In this document: piece after piece, positions 1 through 12,900 of the stretch
Position numbering within the stretch: position 1 is the stretch's first letter
Layout of the letters: each line of letters begins with the position of its first letter
Assembly: GCF_042186555.1 (NCBI RefSeq)
Contig: NC_133324.1
Coordinates: forward strand, 195,381,640 to 195,445,639
Reading direction: 5' to 3'
From: Aquarana catesbeiana
Taxonomy: Eukaryota > Chordata > Amphibia > Anura > Ranidae
Length of the DNA stretch: 64,000 bases
Position numbers and translations under genes: made by a program
The notes under the pieces: generated by a model
The model's database searches: none
Told to the model about the DNA's origin: nothing
The model's input: only the letters and a program-made list of their open reading frames with translations

Positions 1-171
1 ATCTGAAAAATCAATTCTGAAGCCAAACCTTTGACTTAAGAAAACTAAAACAAATGCAATCTTGACCTATACAAGCAGCTATAAACACAGTTTCAAGGCT
101 CTACAAACACAGTTTCAAGGCTCTACATTATAAAATATAAATAGAGTTATTAGTATTTTTATATATTCTGT

Positions 172-186
172 GTGTATATATATCTA

Positions 187-259
<73 letters not shown>

Positions 260-312
260 CTCTATCTATCTATCTATCTAGATATATATAGATATATATA
301 TCTATATCTTTT
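172..312. repeat. (TATC)n microsatellite
   Basis: About 25 near-perfect TATC units, then a short palindromic TAGATATATA tail. It sits where the outer end of the adjacent Tc1 copy should be, so the terminal repeat of that copy is missing. Confidence 0.95.
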
Positions 313-976
313 CATGTGACAAAACTTTAGAAATTACACTTTGCTACAATGTAAAGTAGTGAGTGTACAGCTTGTATAAGTGTCAATTTGCTGTCCCCTC
401 AAAATAACTCAACACACAGCCATTAATGTCTAAACCTCTGGCAACAAAAGTGAGTACACCCCTAAGTGAAAATGTCCAAACTGGGCCCAAAGTGTCAATA
501 TTTTGTGTGGCCTCAATTATTTTCCAGCACTGCCTTAACCCTCTTAGGCATGGAGTTCACCAGAGCTTCACAGGTTGCCACTGGAGTACTCTTCCACTCC
601 TCCATGATGACATCACAGAGTTGGTGGATGTTAGAGGCCTTGCGCTCCTCCACCTTCAGTTTGAGATTGCCCCACAGATGCTCGATATGGTTTAGGTCTG
701 GAGACATGCTTGGCCAGTCCATCACCTTTACCCACAGTTTCTTTAACAAGGCAGTGGTTGTCTTGGAGGTGTGTTTGGGGTCTTTATCATGTTGGAATAC
801 TGCCCTGCGACCCAGTCTCCGAAGGGAGGGGATCATGCCCTGCTTCAGTATGTTACAGTACATGTTGGCATTCATGGTTCCCTCAATGAAGTGTAGCTCC
901 TCAGTGCCAGCAGCACTCATGCAGCCCCAGACCATGACACTCCCACCACCATGCTTGACTGTAGGCAAGACACACC
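306..976 (-). mobile_element. Truncated Tc1-like transposon (family A)
   Basis: This is the 3' half of a Tc1-like element in reverse orientation, matching the near-complete copies at 47328-48943 and 58527-60125. The right-hand break is near 976, inside GTAGGCAAGACACAC, where the palindromic element begins; the left end is lost in the TATC tract. Confidence 0.92.
513..968 (-). pseudogene. Tc1 transposase, C-terminal half
   Basis: An open reading stretch of about 150 codons covering the C-terminal part of a Tc1 DDE transposase. It contains KHGGGSVMVWGCMSAAGTEE, then QHDKDPKHTSKTT with the second catalytic Asp, then NHIEHLWGNL, where Glu replaces the third Asp-type residue as expected for DD34E enzymes. 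The N-terminal DNA-binding domain and first Asp are absent, so it cannot be active. It is the least damaged transposase fragment in the window. Confidence 0.93.
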
Positions 977-996
977 TGAAATGGAATCGGCTGTCG

Positions 997-1165
997 AAAG
1001 CACCATACTAATGATCCAAAAATCGGCAGATTGTTCATCGGACGAAATTCCACTTCCGATTTTCGCATCGTGTGTATGGGCCCGTACACACAATACGAAA
1101 ATCAAAAGTAAAATTTCGTCTGACGAACAATCTGCCGATTTTCGAATCGTTAGTATGGTGCTTTT
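997..1165. repeat. Near-perfect palindrome (foldback)
   Basis: AAAGCACCATACTAATGAT at the left end pairs with ATCGTTAGTATGGTGCTTT at the right end, and the match continues inward through AATCGGCAGATTGTTC to a centre near 1082. Arms are about 80 bp. A related A/T-rich element follows to about 1490 and ends GTGTACGAGGCTTA, like the other TACGAGGCTTTA elements here. Confidence 0.85.
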
Positions 1166-1493
1166 GAGAGCGGATTTCGTTTTTTCGTCAGACAAAAACT
1201 GGATGTGCAGACTATAAGTTTTTTGTCATACGTGAACTCAACGTCTGATTTTCGTTTAATCAGTATAGTTTTTGTACGAAAAAAATCGTAAGAGTAACAC
1301 TACGCATGCTCAGAAACGAAAGAATGCATACAAAACTATTCAACACATTACATCACTTCTGAAGTTGTATTCTGTCGTACGAGAATTGTCGTATGGTGAG
1401 TAACCTCTTCACTTTCGACATGAGACTAGCGTGCAACAAAAAACTGATGAATGGTCATCCGAAAATCTGAGTGCGTGTACGAGGCTTAAGCTT
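1166..1493. mobile_element. Non-autonomous element with CGTACGAGGCTT-type end
   Basis: A/T-rich, non-coding, rich in TTTTCGT and ACGAAA words. It ends GCGTGTACGAGGCTTAAG, close to the terminal repeat of the 51191-55174 element. The left end is unclear, possibly the palindrome. Confidence 0.55.
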
Positions 1494-1989
1494 ACACAGA
1501 CATGAGTATTTTCTTCTTGTGTGACAATGCTCAGCCAATCAATAAGCACTAGCACTGTCACATGAGAATACTTGACTTAAATGTTCTCATATGTTTTCAA
1601 TCAACATCCTTGATTGTGTACTTTTTGTTCAGTTAAATGATGGGATATGTAAAATGTTGTGGGTGTTTGTTAGATTGTTCGTATTTGAAATTATTATATA
1701 TTTAAAGATTAGAACCCATTTAAGAGCAAGGTAACAATAGAAAATGGAAAAATCCGTATGGCCACACAAACCTTTTCTTTCATGGTGCCTGTGAGCACAC
1801 TTTATTACTGACTTACTATTATATATATTTCACTATAATAGATCTAGTGTAGTGGTGGAATTGCTGTTTAGCAAATCAGTAAGCCTTGCTAGAGACCGAT
1901 TCTGGGCTGAAGAAATTAACCTTGAGTAAGTTACAGTCAGTTAGCCAGACCTACCTATCCAGATTCTCCTACTATGCACTGTAAAGTTA

Positions 1990-2430
1990 TTAGATTGCAC
2001 AGAGTGGCCCCAATCCTCTTCTGGGGTCCCCGGCAGCGGTCTTGGCTCCTCCTCTTCTTTTTAGGACAACCATAGCCAGCCGCTTGCTATGGGGAGAAAC
2101 GTAGTCTGTGCGCTTCCGACCTGTGTGTGTCTATGGAGCCATGCTCCATAGACTTACACAGCGGGTCTTAGGCCCGCCTCCCACTTCCTCTTCACTGCAT
2201 TTGATTGAAAGCAGCAAGAGCCAATGGCTCCTGCTCCTTCTCAAATGCTGTGTAAAGAGGAAGTAAGGGGAGAATAGATGCAGCCCTGCACAACGCTGAT
2301 CTCTTCTCCCCTCTCTTACTCTTCACACAGGGGAAGGGGGGCACAGGGAAATTGAAAAACGTTTTTTACCTTAATGCAAACAATGCATTAAGGTGAAAAA
2401 TGTTTTTAGGTTAGTAACACTTTAAAGTAC
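1990..2430 (+). mobile_element. MITE family B, copy 1
   Basis: Shares TTGCACAGAGTGGCCCCAA near one end and GCATTAAGGTGAAAAA near the other with 39101-39600 (same strand) and 60374-60858 (opposite strand). Non-coding; GC-rich in the middle. Confidence 0.75.
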
Positions 2431-2772
2431 ATCTGCTATTTTATTTTTACTAAGTGTTATTGAAAAGTAAGATGTGATCCAGATACATTAGTTGTAAAAC
2501 AATATCCATGCACGGTACAGAAGAAAAAGAATACAAAAATGAGTGTAATGAAAAATACATCCATTACATGGATACATAAAATGAGATCATATCACAGAAC
2601 CACAGTACAGAAGGAACCAACCAACCAGTTATTACTCAACAGAACAAGGAAATCAAAATGAACAAAAAATAATAATAATAATAATAAAAGTGATTTATAC
2701 AATAAAGAAATAAAGATAACATAGATTGTGCTGTGTGCTTTTGTGCATTTAATAAAGTGAGATTGATTATAG

Positions 2773-3462
2773 AGATGTAACTAGAACCTTCAGTACCCCG
2801 GTGCAAGAAACCATAAAGGGCCCCTCCACAGTGGCGGAAGGCCAGGGCCCTGATGCAAGTGTGACCTTTACAACCCTGGTAGTTCCACCACTGGTGTCAG
2901 TAGTCTTTTTTTTTTAACTATTTTCATTTATTTTATTGATTTATTTATTTTTACAATAATATTTTTTATTATTCTTAGGAGCCTCATTGGGGGGCTTTGG
3001 TGAAATATCAGGGGTCTAAACAGACCTCGGATGTTTCACCTTTGAGACAGAGAAAGGAGATTGAGGACACAGTCCTCAATCTCCTTCTCTGTAGCCTCAG
3101 CTGCACAGAATTAATAGCCAGGAATAGCTCTGTACAGAGCTTCCCAGGTATTCAAAAACTGAAGCATAGTAAACACAGCTTACTATGCTTCGGTTATGAA
3201 TGGACTGAGTCAGTGATCAGTACAGATCACTGACTGTATTCATGAAGAAAAGGCCCTTTCGCAGCTCTCCATCCTGAAAGCATCCCCTGCAGCAGCTGGT
3301 GGGAGAGGGGAGGACTAATTGGCTGAAAGAGAAAGATAGAGGAGATCAGTTCCTCTCCAATCCACCCTGCCACCCCCCCATCCAAGGGTACAGAGGGCCT
3401 CATGACCCCCTAGGAGCATGGGGCTGTGTCATAATTGCGACCCTGTACATACGCCCCTGGAT
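2773..3462. mobile_element. Putative hAT-like non-autonomous element
   Basis: Ends ATAGAGATGTAACTAGAAC and, in reverse complement at the far end, CCAGGGGCGTATGTACAG form weak terminal inverted repeats. No clear target-site duplication. The interior has no credible gene. Confidence 0.45.
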
Positions 3463-3812
3463 CAAAGGTAAAACCAGTCGTCTTTTTGCTCAAGAATTAA
3501 GTAGGCTGCACTTCACAAGTATCAGGAAGAGTTAGTCACTTGCCCCATTATCTATCAAATTTCAGCAGACAGCTGCAATATTAGAACGTTTTTCATTATG
3601 CTTTCAATTTTGGTGGTTCTGCTCAGTAGACCAATAAGCATTGTGAAATCCCTTATGACGACCAAGAAACGTTACCACTGAAGTTCTTGAGAAAATTTGT
3701 TAGAATGCTTTTTTGGGTGCTTTGACCTTTTAGGCAATAAATTCACTTATATTCTGATGGCAGTACATGATCATACAAGCCATTGTCATCTCTTGTTTTA
3801 TTTATAATCTAG

Positions 3813-3926
3813 TGGTTTGGAAACCTTGTCACCATGAAGTGGTGGAACGATATATGGCTTAATGAAGGGTTTGCCTCTTACATGGAATATGCAGGGGCTA
3901 GCCTTGCTGACCCCAAATTGAGACTG
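3813..3926 (+). CDS. LVRN: LVRN exon a: zinc-ligand Glu exon
   Basis: 114 bp, 38 codons, phase 0 at both ends. The acceptor is AG at 3811-3812 and the donor is GTAGGT. It reads WFGNLVTMKWWNDIWLNEGF and then ASYMEYAGASLADPKLRL. WFGN directly follows HEXXHQ in M1 enzymes, so the exon with the two zinc His residues is the preceding one, outside the window. The Glu of LNEGF is the third zinc ligand by family knowledge. Confidence 0.95.
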
Positions 3927-6900
3927 GTAGGTATGATTTTTTACTAAATTGAATTGCTTGTTCTAAAGACAAAAGTGATTTTTAACCTAGATAGTGTGTT
4001 TTTAAAGGATGCATTTTGAAGGAGTGGGGGGCAGATATCCAGTAAGCACAAATACATTTTTATAAATGATGCAGTTACACCTTTGTATGTAGTTACCCAA
4101 TGTTCCTTACGTGGTCTCGTTGTTTGATAGCTATACAAGAGGTTCTTACGCCACCTCCTACTTTCTTCAAAATGTATGATAAATTCATAAAAGCATAATC
4201 CAGTCATAATGGGCAGGATAATACAGTGGACATGAAAGTCATAACAGATGGGAAAATCAGGTGGTGTTGGGCATTCAGGTGTAGAGATCTCATTGTGGGA
4301 TTCTCTATAAATAGAAGGAACTGGTGTAGTGACAATTTTTAACTTCTCCCATATGTAGCTTTTTTTGTAAACATAAATACTACATGATATGAAATGACAT
4401 ATGGCGATGTTAAATACTAAGTATTCTAGCGTACATCTGAAAGAATATATTACCCCAGAATTTTTATATTCCTGATATGTGCCTGTTGAATCATGTACTT
4501 GTGTTAAAAAGTATCCTGTTCTCTTTGCATTGCTTCCCTAATGTGAAATATCTGGTGATCCTGCCAGTCCCCCTACTGTCTTATTTCAGACTGACCACGC
4601 TAGGAATGAGGGCACATTCATCCCAGTGTGGTCAGTTTTCTGGCTGTGCTAAGCCAATATCAATCATTGTAAGGCTAACAATAGGACGTTTGTTTAATGG
4701 TTGGATCACCAGGTGAAAATAAAGGAAAAAAGGAAAAAAGCCTAAAGAAAGAAAATGAGTGCAGCCACCACATTTAAAGGACTGTTAACCCCTTCCTGAC
4801 CAGCCGCCGCAGTTATACTGCTGCAGGGTAGATCCCCTGTGCGAGCCATCATAGCTGTAAGTCGGCTCTTTAAGACACTGTAGCAGGCGCGTGTGCGCAG
4901 GCGTGCAGCATGTCCCCGGAGCCGATGAGTGTGCCCAACGGGTGCGATGACCCCCGGGCACCCGTGATCGCTCGTGACAGAACGAGAACCAGGATTTGAG
5001 TGTGTAAACACACAAATCCCGGTTCTGTCAGGGGAGAGGAGACAGATTGTGTGTTCCTAACAAGTAGGAACAACAATCTCTCTCCTCCTCTTGTCAGCCA
5101 TATTCCCCTTGATCACCCCCTAGTGTTAACCCCTTCCCTGCCAGTGACATTTATACAGTAATCAGTGGCTATTTATAGCACTGATCACTGTATAAATGTC
5201 AATGGTCCCAAAAAAGTGTCCAATTTGTCCGCCACAATGTCTCAGTCCCGATAAAAATCGCAGATCGCTGCCATTACTAGTAAAAAAAAAATAATAATAA
5301 AAATGCCATAAACCTATCCCCTATTTTTTTTTAGACACTATAAGTTTTGCGCAAACCAAGCAATATACGCTTACTGCGATTGTTTTTTTTTTTTTTACCA
5401 AAAATATGTAGTAGAATATATATCGGCCTAAACTGATGAAGAAATTTGTTTTTTTTAATTCTTTTTAGGGATATTTATTATAGCAAAAAGTACAAAATAT
5501 TGCGTTTTTTTCAAAATTGACGTTCTTTTTTTGTTTATAGCGCAAAAAATAAAAACCGCAGAGGTGATCAAATATAACCAAAAGAAAGCTCTATTTGTGG
5601 GGAAAAAAGGACATACATTTTGTTTAGGTACAACATCCCACGACTGCGCAATAGTCAGTTAAAGCGATGCAGTGCCATATCACAAAAAATGGCCTGGTCA
5701 TTAGGGGGAAAATCTTCCGGGGCTGAATTGGTTAAGCTGCAATATATTACATTTTTGTTTTTGGGTTTAATACCACTTTATTGATAAACAGAGCTTCATT
5801 AATCTGTAACTTTTATATATGCCTAGTTTTCTGCTTTAATTTAGATCCATTCCTGGCCATTAAATGTAACACTTGGTATATTCAGTGATACCAACATTTT
5901 TTTCCTGCCTTGTTAAAAGCTTACATTTGAGAGCAAAGAGTGCCCCGTTAAAGTGGAATTAAATTCTGCAAAATGTTTTTTTAATGTGCTCCCAGGAGGT
6001 TTATCCCCTAATGTGCTAGTATGCGCCGCACCTGTCACTGCTCCAAGCGTTTCCATCTTCTCCCCTTCCTTTCTTCCAGGTTTGCTCTGTTCAGCCATGA
6101 GGATGTCACTCTCGCGCATGCGTATGGGAGTCACTTCATTGCGGCACAGAGTGATACCATAAATGTATGTTAAGCTACGCATGCATGGCTCAGTGTAGAT
6201 TACCGCTGACAAGCAGGGAAAAGCATTAATGACAGAAGAAACCACTAGGGACTCTTCTGTTATAAAAACCCTGCCTGCCAGAAGATTCTACAATTTCAAT
6301 ATTAATTCTGTTTAAGTTTTACAAATATAGAATTGATGGTCGAATGTTTCTTTAATGATAACTAAAATTCCTGACTGATGATCATTCATGGTTTTTTGTT
6401 TGAGACAGAATTGAAGATTTCTTTGGAACTGCTTTTAACACTAGAGTTATTAGTATATGTAAGTGTTACTATTGTGTTGGTATGCCTTTGTGTTTAATTT
6501 TTGTATTTGAAAAAAGTAACAAAAAGTATAGTTGAAAAGATGTTGATCCATTAGCTGAAGGAACCGATGGTCCATTCCCCTGCAGTGTAGATTGTGAGCT
6601 CTTCCTTAGTATAATAAATGTCTGTGTGATGAACAGACATTTAAAACATCATCTTTCATTTAAATTATATAGATAAACGTGCCAATGAGAAAAAATATTC
6701 AAGCCTTGAAAACTGGTTAAAAGGGGTCACAGCATATGTCAAGTGTATCTTTAGGGTTGGTATATAAATGGAAGCAATTTCAGGCACATTTTCCCAGTGT
6801 ATAACATTTTCTGCGCTGCATTTGTGGACAATTATGGAGGTTCACTGTTTAACATAGCAGGGTGTAGTTTTCTCTAGGTTGTTGAACAAGGCATCCACCT

Positions 6901-9900
6901 CAAAATGGAAATGAATAAAGGGTAGGTGAGCACTTGGGTCTAATTATCTCTTACACGTAGCACAGGAGCTTGCTGTGTCATTTCCTGCTAGAATATTTCT
7001 CTCTGTGTAAACAACTTTCTTATTTAGGCCAAAAATGTACCACAGTTTTTTACTCTGTTTACAGCTTTATAGGCATGTGGAAATGAAAATACTTGTTCAA
7101 TATTCTTAAAAATGTACAATAATATGTGTAGCACCCTCCTAGGTAGGTGCTAGAAGAGAGTATAATTTTTGGGCCTTTCTGCCTACCAGAAAGGCTGTTG
7201 GGTAAATTTAGATGCTCTCTGCCTACCATGGAGCAGGATCCATTGATAGGGTCTGCTCCCATGTGCTGCTCATGTTGTCTGAATGTTTCACACTGGTCCA
7301 ATAGGGGGGGGCATATTGGACAGTGGGAGGAAACCAGACAAATAAGAGCACAGGCATAGTTACTGCCCTGGCCATAGGCAGAGGAAAGTGTCTTAGTGCA
7401 TGCTGGGTGACTGTATATATGCCAAACGCACATGTGCTCGGGGTCTTCGGCTGGAGAGCGGGATCCCAGAAGGGAGGGGTTTCCGGCCCCTCCCCTGTAG
7501 AAGCTGCTATGTGGCCTTACGTGCCTGACCTGAGGGCCTGTATCTGAGAACATTTGCAACCCAGATGTCCTGCAGAGCTGACCGGAAGGGAGACACGCTA
7601 GGAAGGATCTGCTTCGGCCTACAGTGGGTACAGATCTGTGTCATGGGGCCTGTCCTGTGAGGGCTATTCAGCTAGTGGAGTCAGAGGACAGGTGTTGGCA
7701 AGAAAGGGGATGCTAGTGAGTGTCCTGAAGTTAAACAGTTTCATCAAGTCTGCTGCCAGAGCAAGCAAAGGACTTATTCTTCCCATACAATTGTTGTATG
7801 GTATAACAGAAAGTCTGTTACCACGTTTAAACTATGAGGCCGAGAGAGAGTTGTCCTCAGTTGTAATTAGTTCCAGTTGGAGTATCCCACTATTCCCTTC
7901 TCCTATCCAAGTTCCAACAATAAAATAAATAAATAAAAAAACCCAAACCTCTGGATTGATTATTGGAATTGAGTGAATGAGAGTACGGGCGGTTGTGTGA
8001 AAACCCTTAGCAACTATCTGAAAGATAAGAAGAGGAAAAGCCCAGGGAAGTCTGCACACAGCAATCTCTACAGGGTAGTGCTACATATGTAAAAGAAGAG
8101 GTGTATATTTATTGTAGGAAACAGGACTGCATCTGTCACAATGGTGTTACTGCTAGTAGGGTAAGGTGAGACAGCACCAGTCTTCAACATTTACAAACCG
8201 AGACCATTTTTCCTTGTGTTGTTTCTCTCTTCTAGCCGCTTCCGAGCATTTGTGGCTAATATAGGCAAGTTATGTGCAGAAGGAGTTGTGTCTGAAGAGG
8301 AGTCAGAAGACTCAATATAGATCAAGAATCATGAAACTGTTTCTTTTTTGTTTGTTCATACATTTCATACCTCCCAACTTTGGAACTTGAAAAAGAGGGA
8401 CCCCTTAGACTGCAGAAGACATCTAAAAATGTGCATGGCTGTGCTGTAACTTGGGAGTGTCTTAAAGGAGCATAGTTAAATACAGTATACAGTGAACAGT
8501 CTTTAGTCCTTATAATAATTAAACACATGAGGAAAAAATGCATATAATCTTAAGGCATAATATCATCTTACATGTTTATACAAGACAGTAGAGAAGAACT
8601 TTCATGTAGGTCAACATCATAATAAATTAATTTATACCTCTGGTGATTAGGAACCAAGTGTTTGATTGTTCAGTGTAGTGTGTGTCCCCTACAGGGCTTA
8701 GCTAAATAGTTATTAGAGCTGCACGATTAATCGTTAAAAAATCGCAATCTTGATTCAACCCCCCCCCTCACGATCTTAATCCAGCATTTCCACAATTCAT
8801 GCCTTTCTCTGCTCAGAGTTGACAAAGAAAAAAAAAAGAAAGCCGTCAAAGTTTATCACAACATTGCTCAGCGCTGAGGGATAAAAAGAAACATTGTATC
8901 ATTTGGTTCTTTTTGATCAAAGGGATGGACACTACCTGCCTGGAGTTTGCATGTTCTCCCTGTGCCTGCGTGGGTTTCCTCCGGGTATTCCGGTTTTCTC
9001 CCTCACTCCAAAGACATGCTGGAAGGTTAATTGGATCCGGTCTAAATTGGCCCTAGTATGTATAAATTTGAGTTAGGGACCTTAGATTGTAAGCTCCTTG
9101 AGGGTAAGGACTAATGTGACTATACAATGCATATGTAAGCGCTGCGTAAATTTACGCCGCTATATAAGTACCTGAAATAAAATAAAAATAAACTTCGGTC
9201 TGTAAATGAGGTCAGTTTAACCACTTAAAGACTAAACCTTTTTCTGACACTAGTTGCTTACAAATAAAAATCAGTATTTTTTGCTAGAAACCCCCAAACA
9301 TTATATATATATTTTTAGCAGAGACCCTAGAGAATAAAATGGCAGTCATTGCAATATTTTATGTCACACTTCAATGAATTCAAGTAGAAAACTAAACAGT
9401 AAAGTTAGCTATATTTTTTTTTGTATAATGTAAAAGACGTTACGCCGAGAATCGTGAGAGAATCGTTATCTTTATTCTAAGCCAAAAATTGTGATTCTCA
9501 TTTTATCCAGAATCGTGCAGCTCTAATAGTTAGGTTGAATAAAGACAGGTCCATCGAGTTCAATCATTAGAAAAAAACATTAAGTAATAAAAACATACAT
9601 AAACTTAGCCTTATACACATTGTTGACCCATTGAAAAAAAAAAAAAAAAATGATAAAGCATGGTCCAATTTGCTCCAACAGGAAAAAAATCCCTCCTGAT
9701 CCCATAAGGCAATTAGATATTACCTGGATCAACACTCTCTGGGGTCATTACTTTTACATTTAGGAAAACATCTAGCTTTTTTTAAACAATCAACCGAGCT
9801 GGCTTGAACTAGTTCCTTAAGAAGACTTTCTGATGGAGTCTATTCCACATTTTCACAGCTCTTGGAAAGAGCCTTTCCGTATATTGAGGTTAAACCTCTT

Positions 9901-12900
9901 TTTCTCCTGATGCATTGAGTGCCCCTTTGATCTTTGCCAGTGGCGGCCCATAATGCAGGGCACAGGGTGCTGCCCCCCTAATCTACATGTAGGGCACCGG
10001 ATGCATGGATTCCAGTAAGGCTCCTTTTTTTTTTTTTTTTGACGCGCGTGATTAGAGGCAGAAGCTCTAATAGGCTTCAAAAAAGGGTGGGCTCGTCGCC
10101 CAGGGGAAGCACTGCCTGCGACCTAGATGGGGTAGGTGCAGGGCTGGTGACTGACCGGGGGGGGGGCTGTGGGTGCATTGTTTGCTGCCCCCCTCCAAAA
10201 AAAAATATACCAACTGCCACTAGTTTTTGCTATGTCCTTCAAGTGACATTAACCACTTACGGACTGCCCGGTATCCTCTTCTTCAGCGGGCGGTCTGCTT
10301 TCAGATAAAAGTGGTCTCTGTGGCGGATACGCCATGGGATCACTTTTATCGGCGGTGGGAGAGAGCCCCCCCTCTCGCCCCGCTCTAGTTCCCACCGCCG
10401 CTTACAGGAGCCGCCAGTAGCGGCAGAGGTGATCTGGTTCTTCTCCCTGTTAGGCATGGAGTGAGGAGTGAGGGGAAGATGGCCCCCACCCATCTCCATA
10501 TCATTGCAGGGCGGAAGCGACGTCAAAATGTCACTTCTGCCCATAGCTCTTAAAGGGAAATTTTTTTTTTTTTCAAATGACATTTAATTTAAATTTTTTT
10601 TATTGCATTTTAGTGTAAATATGAGATCTGAGGTGTTCTTGACCCCAGATCTCAAATTTAAGTGGTCCTGTCATGCTTTTTTTCTATTACAAGGAATGTT
10701 TACATAAATAAAATAAAAGTGACACAATTTTTTTTAAAGAACAGCGTAAAAATAAAAAATAAAAAGTAAAATAAATAAGAAAAAAATTAAACATTTTTTT
10801 AAACGCGCCGAGCTTGCATGCAGAAGCGAATGCATACATGAGTAGCGCCCGCATATGAAAACGGTATTCAAACAACATATGTGAGGTATCACCGCGATCA
10901 TTAGAGCGAGAGCAATAATTCTAGCCCTAGACCTCCTCTGTAATGCAAAACATGCAACCTGTAGAAATTTTTAAACGTCGTCTATGGAGATTTTTAAAAG
11001 TAAAAGTTTGTCGCCATTCCACGAGCAGGTGCAATTTTGAAGTGTGACATGTTGGGTATCAATTTACTTGGCTTAACATTATCTTTCACAATAAAAAAAA
11101 ATTGGGCTAGTTATCTTATATTTTAATTAAAAAAAGTGTATTTTTTCCAAAAGAAGTGCGCTTGTAAGACCGCTGCGCAAATACAGTGTGACAGAAAGTA
11201 TGGTAACAACCGCCATTTTATTCTCTAGGGTGTTAGAAAAATATATACATATGTTATATATAATGTTTGGGGGTTCTAAGTAATTTTCTAGCAAAAAAAA
11301 AAACAGTTTTTAACTTAACCACTTAAGGCTCGGTCCTTAAGTGGTTAAGTCAATAAACAAAATGAAGATGAAAAAAACCTGCTCTTTGCAACAATAAGGC
11401 AAAAAAAGGTCACTTTCTTCCTCTTTTTGCAGTCCTTGTGCCGTAGACTCCTCTCCTGTCAGTTGCCTCCTGAAGTCTCTTTTACACCCATATATTGTGA
11501 CCAGGAACGTCTCACCTCCCCTTCTTTTTACTCTTGCAAATGCACTAGACATTTACAAAAACTTTCTGCTACAAAAAATCAATAATAAGTATGTAGTGCT
11601 TGGACAGTACACTACAAATCATCTTGCACTTCTCACTCACTGCCCTGAAATATCCCTCTTGCACAATGTCATGTACAGTAATTATGTAAATCTTATAAAT
11701 AGCCATTTACTCATAGTATATGTACAGTTACATAGTTCCCAGATGTGTACAGGTTTATAATTTTTTATTTTTAAGTTCTTTGCTATGTTCTATTTTTGTA
11801 TATTTATAAATATGTTTAATTAGTATGTAGCACCGTGGACCTGCGAGATACGACATTTCGTTCTACTGTATGTCCTCACGTGTAGGAGAATGACAATAAA
11901 ACTTGACTGGACTTTAGCAAGTCACGTGGAAAGAAAGCACCCATTTGTGTGCGCTCCCGTCATGTCCTTTTCCAAGTTCCACAGGCTGAGCGTGCAGTTT
12001 TACGCTATTGCCCCCGCTCCCTCCTCACAGAGGTTTGACTGATGGAAGCAGAAGCCTATGGCTCTGTTGTGGTCAATTTCTCCTCTGAAAGCAGGAAGCA
12101 CAGGGGCAGCGCTGGAGAGGTGACACAGAACCTGGTTTTCTGCTCAAAATCATCAGAAAATGCTGCCTACTAACTTTGCATGAGGCAGCATTTTCTGTAC
12201 CACTGGAGACAAGAACCTAGAGGCTGTTATGATTTACCAGAAGATTGTCTTTCATTGGGGTATGTACCGTATATACTCGAGTATAAATCGAGGCCCTAAT
12301 TTACCACAAAAAAATTAGAAAAACTTAGTGACCCGAGTATAAGACGAGGGTGAAAAATCGCAGCTACTGTAAGTGGAAAAGAGGGACAACAATGCCCATT
12401 TGCAGCCTCACTGTGCCCATTTGCATGCCTCACTGTGCCCATTTGCAGCCATAGGTCCCCCAAACTTCAAACTCGGTAGTTAAGGGTTCCTAGATGCCCC
12501 CTAGCTGCAGCCAAAATTTGGGGTCTCTGAACCCAAACTGTCCCAAAATGACATTGCTGCAGATGGACACAGTTGACCGACTTTGGGGCCCCGTATCTTG
12601 GGGCCACTTAGTGCTAGGAACCCCAAATTTGGTGTGCAAACCCAGTGGAACTAGCACCATAAAATATCCAGCTGGGGTTTCTAGCATCAAGTGGCCCCGA
12701 GATACAGGGCCCCAAAAATCAGTTCAGAAAATGTCAAGCACTCCTGGGTTTGCACACCAAATTTGGGGTTCCTAGCACCAAGTGGCCCTGAGATACGGGG
12801 CCGCAAAGTCAGTTCAGAAAATGTCAAGCACTTTTCTGCAGCAGAGTGACATTTTCCGCACCAGCTTTGGGGCCCCGTATCTCGGGGCCACTTGGTGCTA

